64,000 nucleotides of DNA from Aliishimia sp963721175 (GCA_963721175.1 CAVRIG010000023.1:310001-374000); one strand, 5' to 3'. Numbered from the stretch's first letter, positions 28,682 to 37,590 are shown. Notes: generated by a model from the letters alone, not told the origin. Numbers and translations: made by a program.

Positions 28682-29367
28682 GGATAACCTCGGTCAAAGA
28701 CCGTGCTCTTGTCAGGCTGATTTCCGAGACCCATCACAAGCCGCCGGTGCTGCGAGGGCTGGTGGATAGCGACGAGGAGGCGGACATCCTCGCCGAGATC
28801 GAAGGCGAGACCAGTGCCCGCCTGATCGCCGAAACGCAGGGCAGCACCGCGCTCGACCGCCGCGAACTGGCCTTTGCGCGGCGGTCGCACGACCTGACCC
28901 TCTACGGGCAGAGCCATATCAACGCGGCCTTCACCTACACGCGCCCCACGGGCAACCGGTTCAACACCGGCGAGCGCGGCGCGTGGTACTGCGCTTGGGA
29001 TATGCTGACGAGCGCGCAGGAAGTTGGGTTTCACCGGACCCGCGAGTTGGGCTTCATCCGCCGCTACGAGGACGAGGCGCGCTACGTGGAACTGCTGGCG
29101 GATTTCATCGGGGATTTCCCGGATCTGCACGGGCAGGCGCATCCGGCGCTCGATCCGGTCCCCGAGCGGGGCTACCCGGCCGGGCAGCGCCTTGCCGCGG
29201 ATCTGAGATCAGAGGGGCATCGCGGGCTGATCTACCCCTCCGTCCGGCATTCGGGCGGGCGGTGCTTCGTCGCCTTTGATCCCGGGATCATCCAGAATGT
29301 CCGCCCTGGCGCGAGCTGGAAGCTGGTCTGGCAAGGTGCGCCCGAGTTCACGGTAGAGGGGCTATAG
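28678..29367 (+). CDS. RES-domain toxin
   Basis: This RES-family protein has about 229 residues. Known RES toxins degrade NAD+ or ADP-ribosylate targets. The conserved Arg-Phe-Asn with downstream Gly and aromatic residues is in TGNRFNTGERGAWYCA; the later RHSGGRCFVAF is also typical. No ATG fits: the frame opens with TTG at 28678, overlapping the antitoxin stop as TTGA, so translation is probably coupled to that of the antitoxin. The frame is intact. The pair sits among replication and integrase remnants, which suits an element-stabilising module. Confidence 0.82.
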   Translation: MRITSVKDRALVRLISETHHKPPVLRGLVDSDEEADILAEIEGETSARLIAETQGSTALDRRELAFARRSHDLTLYGQSHINAAFTYTRPTGNRFNTGERGAWYCAWDMLTSAQEVGFHRTRELGFIRRYEDEARYVELLADFIGDFPDLHGQAHPALDPVPERGYPAGQRLAADLRSEGHRGLIYPSVRHSGGRCFVAFDPGIIQNVRPGASWKLVWQGAPEFTVEGL

Positions 29368-29440
29368 CGCCCCTCGAAATCTTCATTCAGTGCTTGAGAT
29401 TATCTCGATGAGCGTTGAACAACAAGTATATTCAACGATA

Positions 29441-29874
29441 TCACGCCTTCTCCAACAACACCTTCGCCTTCCCCTCCATCACCAGCCGCGCATCCTGCTG
29501 CGGCTTGGACCGGGCCGCCGCCGCTTCGGTCTCCGGGTCTTCGTTCACCCGTTTCGGGCGCCCGCGCTTCGGCCAGGGCTCGCCCCAGATATTGAAGAGG
29601 GGAAAACCCTCGCGGCGCTCGTCGTGGTATGCCCGGCAGTCGTAGATCCGCTGGGTCTCTGCAGGGATCTTGGTATCCGCCCGGCGGTTGCTTCCACAGA
29701 TGTTGAAGTGCGGCGCGTCCTCGCTTTCGGCGTGGGCACGCTCGGCGTCGAGCAGCGCGAGGAGGGGCTCTTGACGGCCTGAAGCGTCCGGTGCCTGGAT
29801 CCGGCCCGCTTGCGCTCTTCGATCTCCCGAGCAGGCCGAGAAGGGCCTCCTGCAGGGGCGTAGGTCCTCCCCAT
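29441..29874 (-). CDS. uncharacterised protein of the accessory region (probable frame break)
   Basis: I do not recognise this protein. Two overlapping minus-strand frames read as one gene: MGRTYAPAGGPSRPAREIEE from ATG 29874, then after a shift near 29780 LLALLDAERAHAESEDAP, FNICGSNRRADTK and FPLFNIWGEPWPKRGRPKR, ending KAKVLLEKA. It is rich in charged residues with no membrane segment. A phage or plasmid origin would fit the surroundings. Plus-strand frames over this stretch look like noise. Confidence 0.4.
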
Positions 29875-29939
29875 GGACCTCTCGCAGCGCCACGACTTTT
29901 TCACCGACACGCGCCCGGCCGCCGCAGGTATACGGGCAG

Positions 29940-31503
29940 ATGATTACTTGCGCCTGTTGCACCCATCGGACGCTACGGCTCCGCCACGCTGCTGCGGCTG
30001 GATGCCGAGGCGCGGTGCGCGCGGACATATCGGCCGGATACGTTGCCCGTCGCGGCCGCGGTCTGGCTCGACGTGTCGGCGTAAGTCACGCTGCACAGGT
30101 TTCGCGGTACCCGCGCCTCCGGGCGTCTTGCCGCGCTGAACGTCCTCGCGCTGGACCTCGATTACCGCACGATGCCGCAGTGGCGCGGGGCGCGGCCGGA
30201 ACAGGTCGCGCAGGCGGTTCGCACGGCCGTCGGCGATCATTGGCTCCCGCTGCCCTCTGTCATCACCGATACCGGGCGCGGCCTGGCTGTCCTCTGGCTG
30301 ATTCACGAACTGCCCGCCGCCGCCGAACGCCGCTGGCGGCCCGCGCAGCGGTGTCTCATCGACCTGTTCTCGGGCTTCGGCGCCGACCGGTCCTGCGGCG
30401 ACGCCTCGCGGCTTTTCCGGCTGCCGGAGACCACGAATTGGAAGAACGGCCGACAGGTCACCGTGCTCGACGGCACCCTGCAGCGCTATGATTTCGATGC
30501 CCTCGCGGATGCGATCTACCGCGCCGCGGGCCGACCCACTCGTGCAGAACTCGCCACTCGGAAGGCGGCGAAGGCGCAGCGCCGGGAGACAACCGCGAGC
30601 GGCCCCCGCGGCCTCGCCCCGGCCGCGCGCTTCCGGCAGGTGCGAGCGGACCTGGTTACCCTCGCCGTGCATTGGGGCGGACGGGTGCCGGACGGGCTGC
30701 GCAATACCTGGCTCCATCTCTTCGCTACCTGCGTCACGCACCAGCGCGGCGACGGTCTCGCCGCCGAGGTCGAAGCCGCCGCCGCCCGCCATTGCCCGGG
30801 CCTGTCACACTCCGAGGTCGCGGGTGTGATCCGCGCGGCGGAGCGGCGACACGCGGGCGAGCAGGAGCGGTATTACTATTCGGGCGCGCGCATGGCCGAG
30901 TTGCTGGGCGTGTCGGACGTGCTCGCGCGGACGCTGCACCTCGAGCAAATTTTCAGCGAGGTGGAGAGGGGCCGGCGGCGGTTGGAACGGGGGGCCGATC
31001 GCCGCCGCGCAAAGGGAATGGTCACGCGGGAAGAGTACCTCGCCGCGCACGACACCTCCCGCCGGAAGCCCTGGGAGGCGTACGGGATCTCCCGCGCGAC
31101 ATGGTATCGCCGGGGCTGCCCGCCTGTGCCCGCCGCGAAAATCGCCGAACCGGAGCCGGGCGCAACGTGCACCCAGGCTGAGACACCTCCGCGACCGCGA
31201 CAGGGGGGCTTGCCAAGCCGCAGGCCCCGGCGGGACCTCTCAGCTGAGCACCAGCCCCTCCACCAGGCCCCCGAAGCCACCCCGAAGCCACCCGAACCGT
31301 CGCCCGAACCCCGCGCGACCGGCGCCGACCCGCGCCGAGCCCGGCCGAAGACCGCGCGAAGGGTTGCCGGATCTGATGCCGAGCGCGTAGGAGATCGCCC
31401 TCGCCGAAGAAATCTTCCCGGGGTCAATGCCGGGCCCCGGTCCCCTTGCAGCCGCACGCGTTTTGTGACGCGCAGCGGCAAGGGGCCACGGGGCCTCGAG
31501 TGA
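29940..31503 (+). pseudogene. replication/primase-like protein, interrupted
   Basis: The continuous part from 30085 encodes about 470 residues resembling plasmid- or phage-type replication proteins of Rhodobacteraceae: VTLHRFRGTRAS, ALDLDYRTMPQWRG, VITDTGRGLAVLWLIHELP and SRLFRLPETTNWKNG (archaeo-eukaryotic-primase-like region), then a C-terminal part with ISRATWYRRG that looks like an HTH. Upstream the same frame gives PIGRYGSATLLRLDAEA, broken by TAA at 30082-30084 where Tyr is expected, and the ATG at 29940 is in another frame. The function call is tentative; the damage could be real or sequence error. Confidence 0.5.
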
Positions 31504-31542
31504 AGAAGCTGGCGTCGTTCACCTTCACGACAGGAGCTTTCC

Positions 31543-31962
31543 ATGTTCGACGACATGCGAGACCTTCGCAACGAGCGCGCGCCCAAGGTGGACGGCAAGT
31601 CGACGGCCTTCGCCCTGCAGCGCTACCGGGATTCCGCCGAGTTCCGCGAGCTCTCGCAGCGGACGAGGGACGACTACGAGAAGTACCTCACCCCCTTCGA
31701 GGAGGAATTCGGGGAGGACCCTCTCGCCATGTTCCAGGAGCGGGCGGTCATCGGGGAAATCCGGGCATGGCGCACCAAGTGGAAGAAGTCGCCCAGGCAG
31801 TACGACTATGCCGGCGGCGTCGTCACTACCTTTCTCAACTGGTGCGTCGACATCGACCACTCGCTCGAGGTCTCGGACGAGGTGCACCGCAAGCTGCGGA
31901 AGGCCAAGAAGAAGGCGGCGCGCAAGGCGGAAGAGAAGGCGAAGAAGGAGGGATTGTCATGA
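31543..31962 (+). CDS. truncated tyrosine-recombinase-like protein (core-binding domain only)
   Basis: This 139-residue protein resembles the N-terminal SAM-like core-binding domain of phage integrases: LSQRTRDDYEKYLTPFEEEF, then RAVIGEIRAWRTKWKKSPRQ and YAGGVVTTFLNWCVD. Where a full integrase would continue into the catalytic R-H-R-Y domain, it ends in a Lys/Ala/Glu-rich helix. It is therefore either an integrase relic or a short DNA-binding protein using that fold. It overlaps the next gene by four bases and lies about 520 bases from tRNA-Cys. Confidence 0.5.
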   Translation: MFDDMRDLRNERAPKVDGKSTAFALQRYRDSAEFRELSQRTRDDYEKYLTPFEEEFGEDPLAMFQERAVIGEIRAWRTKWKKSPRQYDYAGGVVTTFLNWCVDIDHSLEVSDEVHRKLRKAKKKAARKAEEKAKKEGLS

Positions 31963-32303
31963 TCGCCCTGGACGAGGTCCGGGCCGACCTGAAACTGGCG
32001 GCCGCCTGGTGCGACATCGTCGATCCGTCCGTGCGGCGGGCGGATTTCTACGGCCAGGTCTACCTGCTCCGCTCGGGGCGGACGACGGTCACGCCGATGG
32101 TGGATCTGCCGGGCCGTTACAGGCACGCCGCCACGGTCAACGGGATCGCCCGCGCGTGTCTCGACCTGGTCGGCTACCCGCCCGTGACCTATGCCTCGCA
32201 CCCGCCGAGGATCGAGGCGACGCTGGTCAAGGTCGGCCCCCGGTCCCACCACGATCACGCCGCCGCGCTGCGCTTCTTCAACGCCTTCGGCATGGCCCCG
32301 TGA
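31959..32303 (+). CDS. hypothetical protein
   Basis: This 114-residue soluble protein starts at ATG 31959, overlapping the previous stop as ATGA. I recognise no domain. Features are a conserved-looking RADFYGQVYLLRSGRTT, PMVDLPGRYRHAA and a histidine-rich GPRSHHDHAAALRFF near the end. Coupling to the integrase-like gene and the terminator just after it suggest the two form one transcription unit of the mobile region. Confidence 0.55.
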   Translation: MIALDEVRADLKLAAAWCDIVDPSVRRADFYGQVYLLRSGRTTVTPMVDLPGRYRHAATVNGIARACLDLVGYPPVTYASHPPRIEATLVKVGPRSHHDHAAALRFFNAFGMAP

Positions 32304-32331
32304 GGCCGGGTGTCCGCCCCCGAAAAACAGC

Positions 32332-32361
32332 AGCCGCGAGGAAGACTCCTCGCGGCTTTTT
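32332..32361 (+). terminator. Rho-independent terminator after the accessory genes
   Basis: An 11-base perfect stem (AGCCGCGAGGA / TCCTCGCGGCT) with an AGAC loop runs into five Ts. It closes the 31543-32303 transcription unit just before the convergent tRNA-Cys gene. Confidence 0.85.
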
Positions 32362-32485
32362 CGTGCGGGTAGGGGACGGGCCGGAGCCGGAAATCCAGCG
32401 CGCGCTGTAAACCGGCCTGTCAACCGGCAATTTTCCGGCCCCTCCGAAGAGATCCGAAAACGCCGAAAAGTCCAATAAAATAGGG

Positions 32486-32559
32486 TGGAGGCGAGTACCG
32501 GAATCGAACCGGTGTACACGGATTTGCAATCCGCTGCGTAACCACTCCGCCAACTCGCC
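32486..32559 (-). tRNA. tRNA-Cys (anticodon GCA)
   Basis: The minus strand folds as a 74-base cloverleaf: acceptor GGCGAGT / ACTCGCC, anticodon loop TTGCAAA reading GCA, T-loop GGTTCGATTCC, discriminator T (U in the RNA) and an encoded CCA. Its 3' end faces the accessory region at lower coordinates, the usual arrangement when an integrative element has used a tRNA 3' end as its attachment site. Confidence 0.93.
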
Positions 32560-32703
32560 CCAAGTGGTGCAAAAATGCGCTTACCCGAACTGTGACGGTG
32601 CCGCAAGGTCTGCATTTGGTCCGGCGAAGGCGCTGGATGATTGCCGGGGCTGTCCATATGTGTCAAACCCGAATTCAGCCGACATCAGGGAGACCCATGC
32701 CGC

Positions 32704-33357
32704 ATGACCGAGTATGCTGCACGCAGGACAATTATGGTGGATACGCAGGTCCGCCCGTCGGACGTGACGAAGTTTCCGATCATAGATGCCATGCTGACCG
32801 TTCCGCGGGAGGAATTCGTGCCAACCGGTCAGCGCGAGGCGGCCTATGTCGGCGAGAACATCGAATTGGGAGAGGGGCGGGTGATCCTGGATCCGCGGAC
32901 GCTCTCCAAGATGCTCGACGCAGCGGACATCCAACCCGATGAACTCGTGCTGGATATCGGATGCGCCTATGGCTATTCATCGGCCGTGATCGCCCGGATG
33001 GCCGAGGCCGTCATCGCGCTGGAAAGCGATGCGGACATGGCAGGTGAGGCACAAGAGTCACTGTCAAATCAGAATGCGGACAATGTCATTGTGCAGATCG
33101 GCGAACTGAGTGAAGGTGCGGCAGAGCACGCTCCTTTCGACGTGATCATGGTGCAGGGCGGCGTCGTCGACCTTCCGGACGGCCTTCTGGAGCAATTGAA
33201 GGAGGGCGGACGAATAGCGGCTTTGTTCATGGAGGGAGCTTTGGGAGAGGTCAGGATCGGTTACAAGATCGACGGCCAGATCAGCTGGCGTCGCGCGTTT
33301 CACGCGGGGGCTCCGATCCTGCCCGGGTTCGAGATACAGGCGGCCTTCGCGCTCTGA
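32704..33357 (+). CDS. pcm: protein-L-isoaspartate O-methyltransferase family protein
   Basis: This 217-residue SAM-dependent methyltransferase is of the PCMT family, which repairs isoaspartyl residues. N-terminal motif MVDTQVRPSDVTKFPIIDAM, then VPREEFVP, then the SAM-binding VLDIGCAYGYSSAVIARM, which departs from the usual E-I-G-T-G-S-G-Y version. I chose ATG 32704; an upstream in-frame ATG at 32641 adds unrelated residues. It sits 28 bases upstream of tolC, a gene order that recurs in Rhodobacterales. Confidence 0.8.
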   Translation: MTEYAARRTIMVDTQVRPSDVTKFPIIDAMLTVPREEFVPTGQREAAYVGENIELGEGRVILDPRTLSKMLDAADIQPDELVLDIGCAYGYSSAVIARMAEAVIALESDADMAGEAQESLSNQNADNVIVQIGELSEGAAEHAPFDVIMVQGGVVDLPDGLLEQLKEGGRIAALFMEGALGEVRIGYKIDGQISWRRAFHAGAPILPGFEIQAAFAL

Positions 33358-33385
33358 CCCGCGCAAGGCCGGAAAAGGTGAGGCA

Positions 33386-34802
33386 ATGCTGAAATCCGGC
33401 CGGACGGCTTTCAAGACTGCAATGGTTATGGTCGTGTTGATCTGCGCACCGGTCGTGACTCGGGCCGAGACGCTGCGCGACGCGCTGATCGGCGCATACT
33501 ATCACAGCGGCCTTCTCGAACAGAACCAAGCCCTTCTTCGGGCGGCGGACGAGGACGTCGCAGCCGCCGTCGCAGCACTTCGGCCGATCATCAACTGGTC
33601 GGTGGGGCTGACGAACTTCAACGTCGACGCGCGGACGGTGGGAACGGCCAGCTCCACGGCCAGCCGGTCCGGAACGGATGTGAGTGCGGCGATCAATCTG
33701 AGTTGGCTCTTGTGGGACAACAGTCGATCACAGTTGGCTGTATCGTCTGCGAAGGAATTGGTTCTGGCCGCGCGTCAGCAGCTTATCTCAATCGAGCAAC
33801 AGGTTTTTCAGCGGACCGTGTCCGCATATTTCAACGTCCGCCGCGCGTCGGAAGACGTCACGTTGCGGCAGAACAATCTGCGCCTGATCACGGAGGAACT
33901 GCGTGCCGCACGGGACCGGTTCGAGGTTGGCGAAGTGACGCGGACCGACGTGGCGCAGGCAGAAGCGCGGCTCGCGGAAGCGCGCAGCGAATTGGCGCTT
34001 GCGATGGGCGATCTGGTGCAGGCGCAGGAAGAATACACCAGTGTCGTCGGCCGCCGGCCCGGTGATCTTGCCGCCCCGGGTCGTTTGCCGCGTATCGAAG
34101 CCAGCATTCCGCGTGCCAAGGAGATTGCGGTGCGCAATCACCCGGACCTCAAACAGGTCCAGCACCTTGTGGCCGCCGCGGACATCAACGTCGCGATAGC
34201 CAGCCGTCAGATCGCGCCACGTGTGACGCTGGAAGGCGTGGTGCGCAATACGGACGTCTCCGACAGTATCAACTACGAACAAAATTCCAGCATCGGGATT
34301 CAGGCCACCGGCCCGATCTATCAGGGTGGTGGGATATCCTCTTCGACGCGCTCGGCGATTGCCAACCGTGATGCACAGCGCGGCAATCTGCACACGGTTC
34401 AGAACAACATCCAGCAAAACGTCGGCGTTGCCTATGCGCGGTTGCAGGTCGCCGCAGCGCAGATCGAACTCGACCGAGGAACGTATACGTGCGGCGCGCG
34501 TCGCGTTCGAAGGCGTCCGCGAGGAAGCGACCCTGGGCGCGCGGACCACGCTCGACGTGCTCAATGCGGAACAGGACTTGCTCAACGCCGCGGCGTCCCG
34601 GATTTCGGCAGAGGCGGACAGGTATATCGCCGCCTATCAGGTGCTGGCCTCCATGGGGCAGCTGACGGTGTCCTCGCTGGGACTCGGCATACCGCAATAC
34701 GACCCGAACGCATATTATGATCTTGTGAAAACGGCCCCGACAGCCTTGTCGAAGCAAGGCAAGAAACTCGATCGCGTGCTGCGGGCGCTCCAAAAAGAGT
34801 GA
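33386..34802 (+). CDS. tolC: TolC-family outer membrane channel (frameshifted)
   Basis: About 471 residues after correction. It has a signal peptide (MVMVVLICAPVVTRAETL) and TolC repeats such as LSWLLWDNSRSQLAVSSAKE, FNVRRASEDVTLRQNNLRLI and, in the second half, GPIYQGGGISSSTRSAIANR. It would serve general efflux and type I export; it may also be the missing outer-membrane partner of the RND pump at 4.7 kb. The frame breaks at about 34478, where one extra G in GAG-G-AACG shifts it by +1; homology resumes with IRAARVAFEGVREEATLGAR. It follows pcm. Confidence 0.9.
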
Positions 34803-34878
34803 CAATTTTTCCTATCTGTTGTGGCAAAGGGTGAAGCCGGAGTAAGGTTCGAACAAGGGCCTGAGATAGAAGAAACCA

Positions 34879-35883
34879 ATGTCCGACTCCGTATCCAACG
34901 CAAAGGTCGAGGACGTTCTGGCGTCCATTCGACGGCTCGTTTCCGAAGAACGGCGTCCGCTCGGCGCGGCAGATTCGGTCAATTGCCACACCGTGGCGCC
35001 GCCGGTCGCGACTGGCATGCACGGCGAAAAACACCGATTGATCCTGACGCCAGCGCTGCGTGTGAGTGGCCCCGAACCGAAGCACGCCGTCGATCAGGCG
35101 GACGCCGATGACGCGTCCGCCGTCGCGGGGGGTAGCGCGCGTGACGGGTTCGGACCGGAAGAATTTTCCTACGACGGCGACGGTGCCGAGCAGACGGATC
35201 AGGAGGTCGCGAACGTCGGTATACCATCACCCACCGAGGATCTGACGGAGATTCTCAGGCTCGACGAGACCGCCCGTCTGCCGGGGCTGGTCGATGTCGG
35301 GGAACACAGCCGCGATCACACGCAAACCGGCGACGAGCCGACAGCTTCGGAGGACGTCACGCCCCAAGCGCCCGAGCGCGCAGTCAGTGCCGCCGACGAT
35401 GATCGGCAGCGTGCGACGCACAGTGTCGCCGGCTTTGAGACCAACGAAGGTGAAAGCGACGGCATTGGACCGCCACAACCGTCAGGGCCGGAAATCGCCG
35501 AGGACTTGGCACCTGGGCCTGCGCCGGAAGCGGCGCAACTGGCGCAGGATGACTTGGTGGAAGCCGAACCGGCCGAGCCCGGCGACGGTTCGGATCCCGG
35601 TCCGGAGATCTCGACTGAACCGCTTGTTCTCGAGCCGGAGGATCGCAGCGATGGACATGCCGAAGCGGAGCACGATCCGGAACCGGCTGATGGATCGCGG
35701 GCTGGGCCAGTTGAACTCGAAGCGCTCGAAAGCATGCTCGGTGAAGCGGAACTGCGCGATCTGGTGTCGGACATCGTCCGGCAGGAATTGAGCGGCGAGT
35801 TGGGAGAGCGCATCACCCGCAACGTGCGCAAGCTTGTGCGGCGCGAGATACAGCGCGCGCTCGCGACAAAGGAATTCGACTGA
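34879..35883 (+). CDS. PopZ/DUF2497-like acidic protein
   Basis: This 334-residue protein has a short conserved N-terminus (VEDVLASIRRLVSEERRP) resembling the E-x-I-L-A-S-I-R-R box of PopZ/DUF2497 proteins. A long acidic, Pro-rich, low-complexity middle follows, then a C-terminal helical segment (LRDLVSDIVRQELSGELGER and VRKLVRREIQRALATKEFD). PopZ forms a polar hub that anchors the chromosome in alphaproteobacteria. The layout fits, but the middle is much longer than in Caulobacter and the C-terminal match is loose, so the polar role is inference. Confidence 0.6.
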   Translation: MSDSVSNAKVEDVLASIRRLVSEERRPLGAADSVNCHTVAPPVATGMHGEKHRLILTPALRVSGPEPKHAVDQADADDASAVAGGSARDGFGPEEFSYDGDGAEQTDQEVANVGIPSPTEDLTEILRLDETARLPGLVDVGEHSRDHTQTGDEPTASEDVTPQAPERAVSAADDDRQRATHSVAGFETNEGESDGIGPPQPSGPEIAEDLAPGPAPEAAQLAQDDLVEAEPAEPGDGSDPGPEISTEPLVLEPEDRSDGHAEAEHDPEPADGSRAGPVELEALESMLGEAELRDLVSDIVRQELSGELGERITRNVRKLVRREIQRALATKEFD

Positions 35884-35939
35884 CGGCACAGGAGCAGGCA
35901 GTGGTGCACTGTTTCGATGCTCAGCGAGAATAAAAAAAA

Positions 35940-35968
35940 CCGCGCCTGGTCAGCAGGCGCGGTTTTTT
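35940..35968. terminator. bidirectional intrinsic terminator
   Basis: A 9-base GC stem (CCGCGCCTG / CAGGCGCGG) with a GTCAG loop has an A-run before it and a T-run after it. It can therefore end transcription from the popZ-like gene (plus) and from the small gene at 35990 (minus), which converge here. Confidence 0.88.
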
Positions 35969-35989
35969 CAAGTTCGAAGTGGCGCCACG

Positions 35990-36325
35990 TCAGGCGGCGC
36001 GCGCTTCATCGTCGGCGGCCGCGGCAGCGGCGTTACGACGCTCGCTTTCTTCGCGCGACAGCGCGACGGAGGTGCGGACCCCCTTGCCGACGAACTCCAT
36101 CAGGCCGTTCACGACCCGCTCGTTCGGGTCGATTCCGGCACAACTCAGCACTTCGCGTCCGTCGCGCGAGCGCGCCCAACGTGCGATCTGCTCCGGTCCG
36201 TTGCCGTACTTCTTGTCATCGGCAATGGCGTCGTCCAGCGCCGCCAGCACGACGGCTGCAAATAGTTTGCGGGCGCGGTTCCCCTGTTCGTTGTTGAAGG
36301 CCGTGCCGTCAACGAAATCTTTCAT
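35990..36325 (-). CDS. small conserved alphaproteobacterial protein (DUF6280-like)
   Basis: This 111-residue soluble protein begins MKDFVDGTAFNNEQGNRARK and contains VVLAALDDAIADDKKYGNGP and ARSRDGREVLSCAGIDPNER, ending in an Ala/Glu/Arg-rich tail. From memory a family of this appearance (DUF6280) is widespread in Rhodobacterales; no function is known to me. It is transcribed away from efp and shares a 217-base promoter region with it that includes the palindrome GTGACGTCAC (36365-36374). Confidence 0.75.
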   Translation of the reverse strand: MKDFVDGTAFNNEQGNRARKLFAAVVLAALDDAIADDKKYGNGPEQIARWARSRDGREVLSCAGIDPNERVVNGLMEFVGKGVRTSVALSREESERRNAAAAAADDEARAA

Positions 36326-36542
36326 CGCGCTGTCCTTAAGTTTTTATTGCTCTTGGCTTTTGGCGTGACGTCACTTATGGCGCATCAGGATTGATTCGGA
36401 TACCCCAATGCTGCATAGCATATATGCGTTTGGTGCATACCTTGCAGTCCCGATTTTCCATCTCCGGTTGGCTTGCGCCGAGCACGCTTAGTGATATAGC
36501 AACGCGCGACACTCAATCAAGCAGTCGCCACGGTAGGCCACC

Positions 36543-37108
36543 ATGCCCAAGATCAACGGAAACGAAATCCGCCCCGGCAACGTGCTGGAGCATAACGGCG
36601 GTCTCTGGGCTGCGGTGAAGGTCGATCACGTGAAGCCGGGCAAGGGTGGCGCGTTTGCGCAGGTCGAGATGAGCAACCTCCGCAACGGGTCCAAGCTCAA
36701 CGAGCGGTTTCGCTAGGCCGACAAGGTCGAACGGGTACGGCTCGAACAGAAGGACCAGCAATTCCTGTATGAAAGCGACGGGAACGCTGGTTTTCATGGA
36801 CTCCGAAACCTACGAGCAGATCGAACTTCCGGCCGAAATTCTTGGCGAACGACGTCCGTTCCTGCAGGACGGCATGACGATCCAGGTCGAGTATCCACGA
36901 CTCCGAGGCCTTGAACGCGACGCTGCCACAGAAGGTGACGTGCCGCATCGTCGAGACGGAGCCGGTGGTGAAGGGCCAGACTGCGGCGAACTCGTTCAAG
37001 CCGGCGATTCTCGACAACGGCGTGCGCGTGATGGTACCGCCGTTCGTCGGTCCCGACGAGGACATCATCGTCAATACCGAGACGATGGAATACACCGAGC
37101 GCGCCTGA
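36543..37108 (+). pseudogene. efp: elongation factor P, three lesions
   Basis: The reading frames together give a full 187-residue EF-P, the factor that relieves ribosome stalling at polyproline. N-terminal KOW-like domain: MPKINGNEIRPGNVLEHNGG and VDHVKPGKGGAFAQVEM, with the usual modified Lys in the PGKGG loop. Codon 58 is TAG (36714-36716) where TCG for Ser is expected. An extra A near 36783 and an extra C near 36895 each shift the frame. The remaining domains (ILGERRPFLQDGMTIQVEY; VPPFVGPDEDIIVNTETMEY) are well conserved. Such conservation argues for sequence error, but a real recent loss cannot be excluded. Confidence 0.85.
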
Positions 37109-37270
37109 TCGCTTCGGCGGCGCGGGCTTCGTCAGCACACAACAGCAAAACTTACGCGACCTTGCGGGATGGCAAGGAGAACGTCGATCGTCTCTGCGAT
37201 GCGGGACGAATTCTCGATGCGGGTTGTCGCGCGGCACTGCGCGCCAATGTCGCAGGTGCTTTCGGGTATG

Positions 37271-37288
37271 TGTCAGAATTTATTGACA
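37271..37288. promoter_or_regulatory. PpsR/CrtJ-type palindrome, distal site
   Basis: TGTCAGAATTTATTGACA matches the TGT-N12-ACA operator that the redox/light repressor PpsR (CrtJ) uses at photosynthesis promoters. It lies 150 bases before pucB. Confidence 0.7.
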
Positions 37289-37296
37289 ATGAAATG

Positions 37297-37314
37297 TGTC
37301 AGGTTAAACTGACG
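37297..37314. promoter_or_regulatory. PpsR/CrtJ-type palindrome, proximal site
   Basis: TGTCAGGTTAAACTGACG is a TGT-N12-AC(A/G) palindrome 26 bases from the distal site, centre to centre. Paired sites with this kind of spacing allow cooperative PpsR binding. It lies 123 bases before pucB. Confidence 0.65.
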
Positions 37315-37437
37315 GCAGGTCCTGACCGAAGGGTAAGTGCGCGACTTATCTTCAGGGGCACGAGCGGGGGTTCGCGATGAGTGCGGCCGTGAATTCTCAA
37401 TTTGAAGGCGAAGAAACGGCACGAAGGAGAATCTCTA

Positions 37438-37590
37438 ATGGCCGATGAAGAAAAGGTCTGGCCGACGGGTCTGACGCTCAAGGAAGCAGAAGAGCTGCAC
37501 AGTTACGTCATTGACGGAACGCGGGTCTTTGGCGCGATTGCGCTCGTGGCTCATCTGCTGACTGCAGTCGCCACACCGTGGCTGGGTTAA
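37438..37590 (+). CDS. pucB: Light-harvesting complex 2 beta polypeptide (PucB)
   Basis: This 50-residue antenna peptide has a polar N-terminus, the conserved ELHSYVIDGTRVFGAIALVA, the bacteriochlorophyll-ligating His in ALVAHLL, and TPWLG at the C-terminus (TPWLH is usual). With PucA it forms the heterodimer repeated around the LH2 ring in the photosynthetic membrane. ATG 37438 follows AAGGAGA; an in-frame ATG at 37402 would add an unlikely charged leader. It is the first gene of the puc operon, downstream of two PpsR-type palindromes. Confidence 0.95.
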   Translation: MADEEKVWPTGLTLKEAEELHSYVIDGTRVFGAIALVAHLLTAVATPWLG

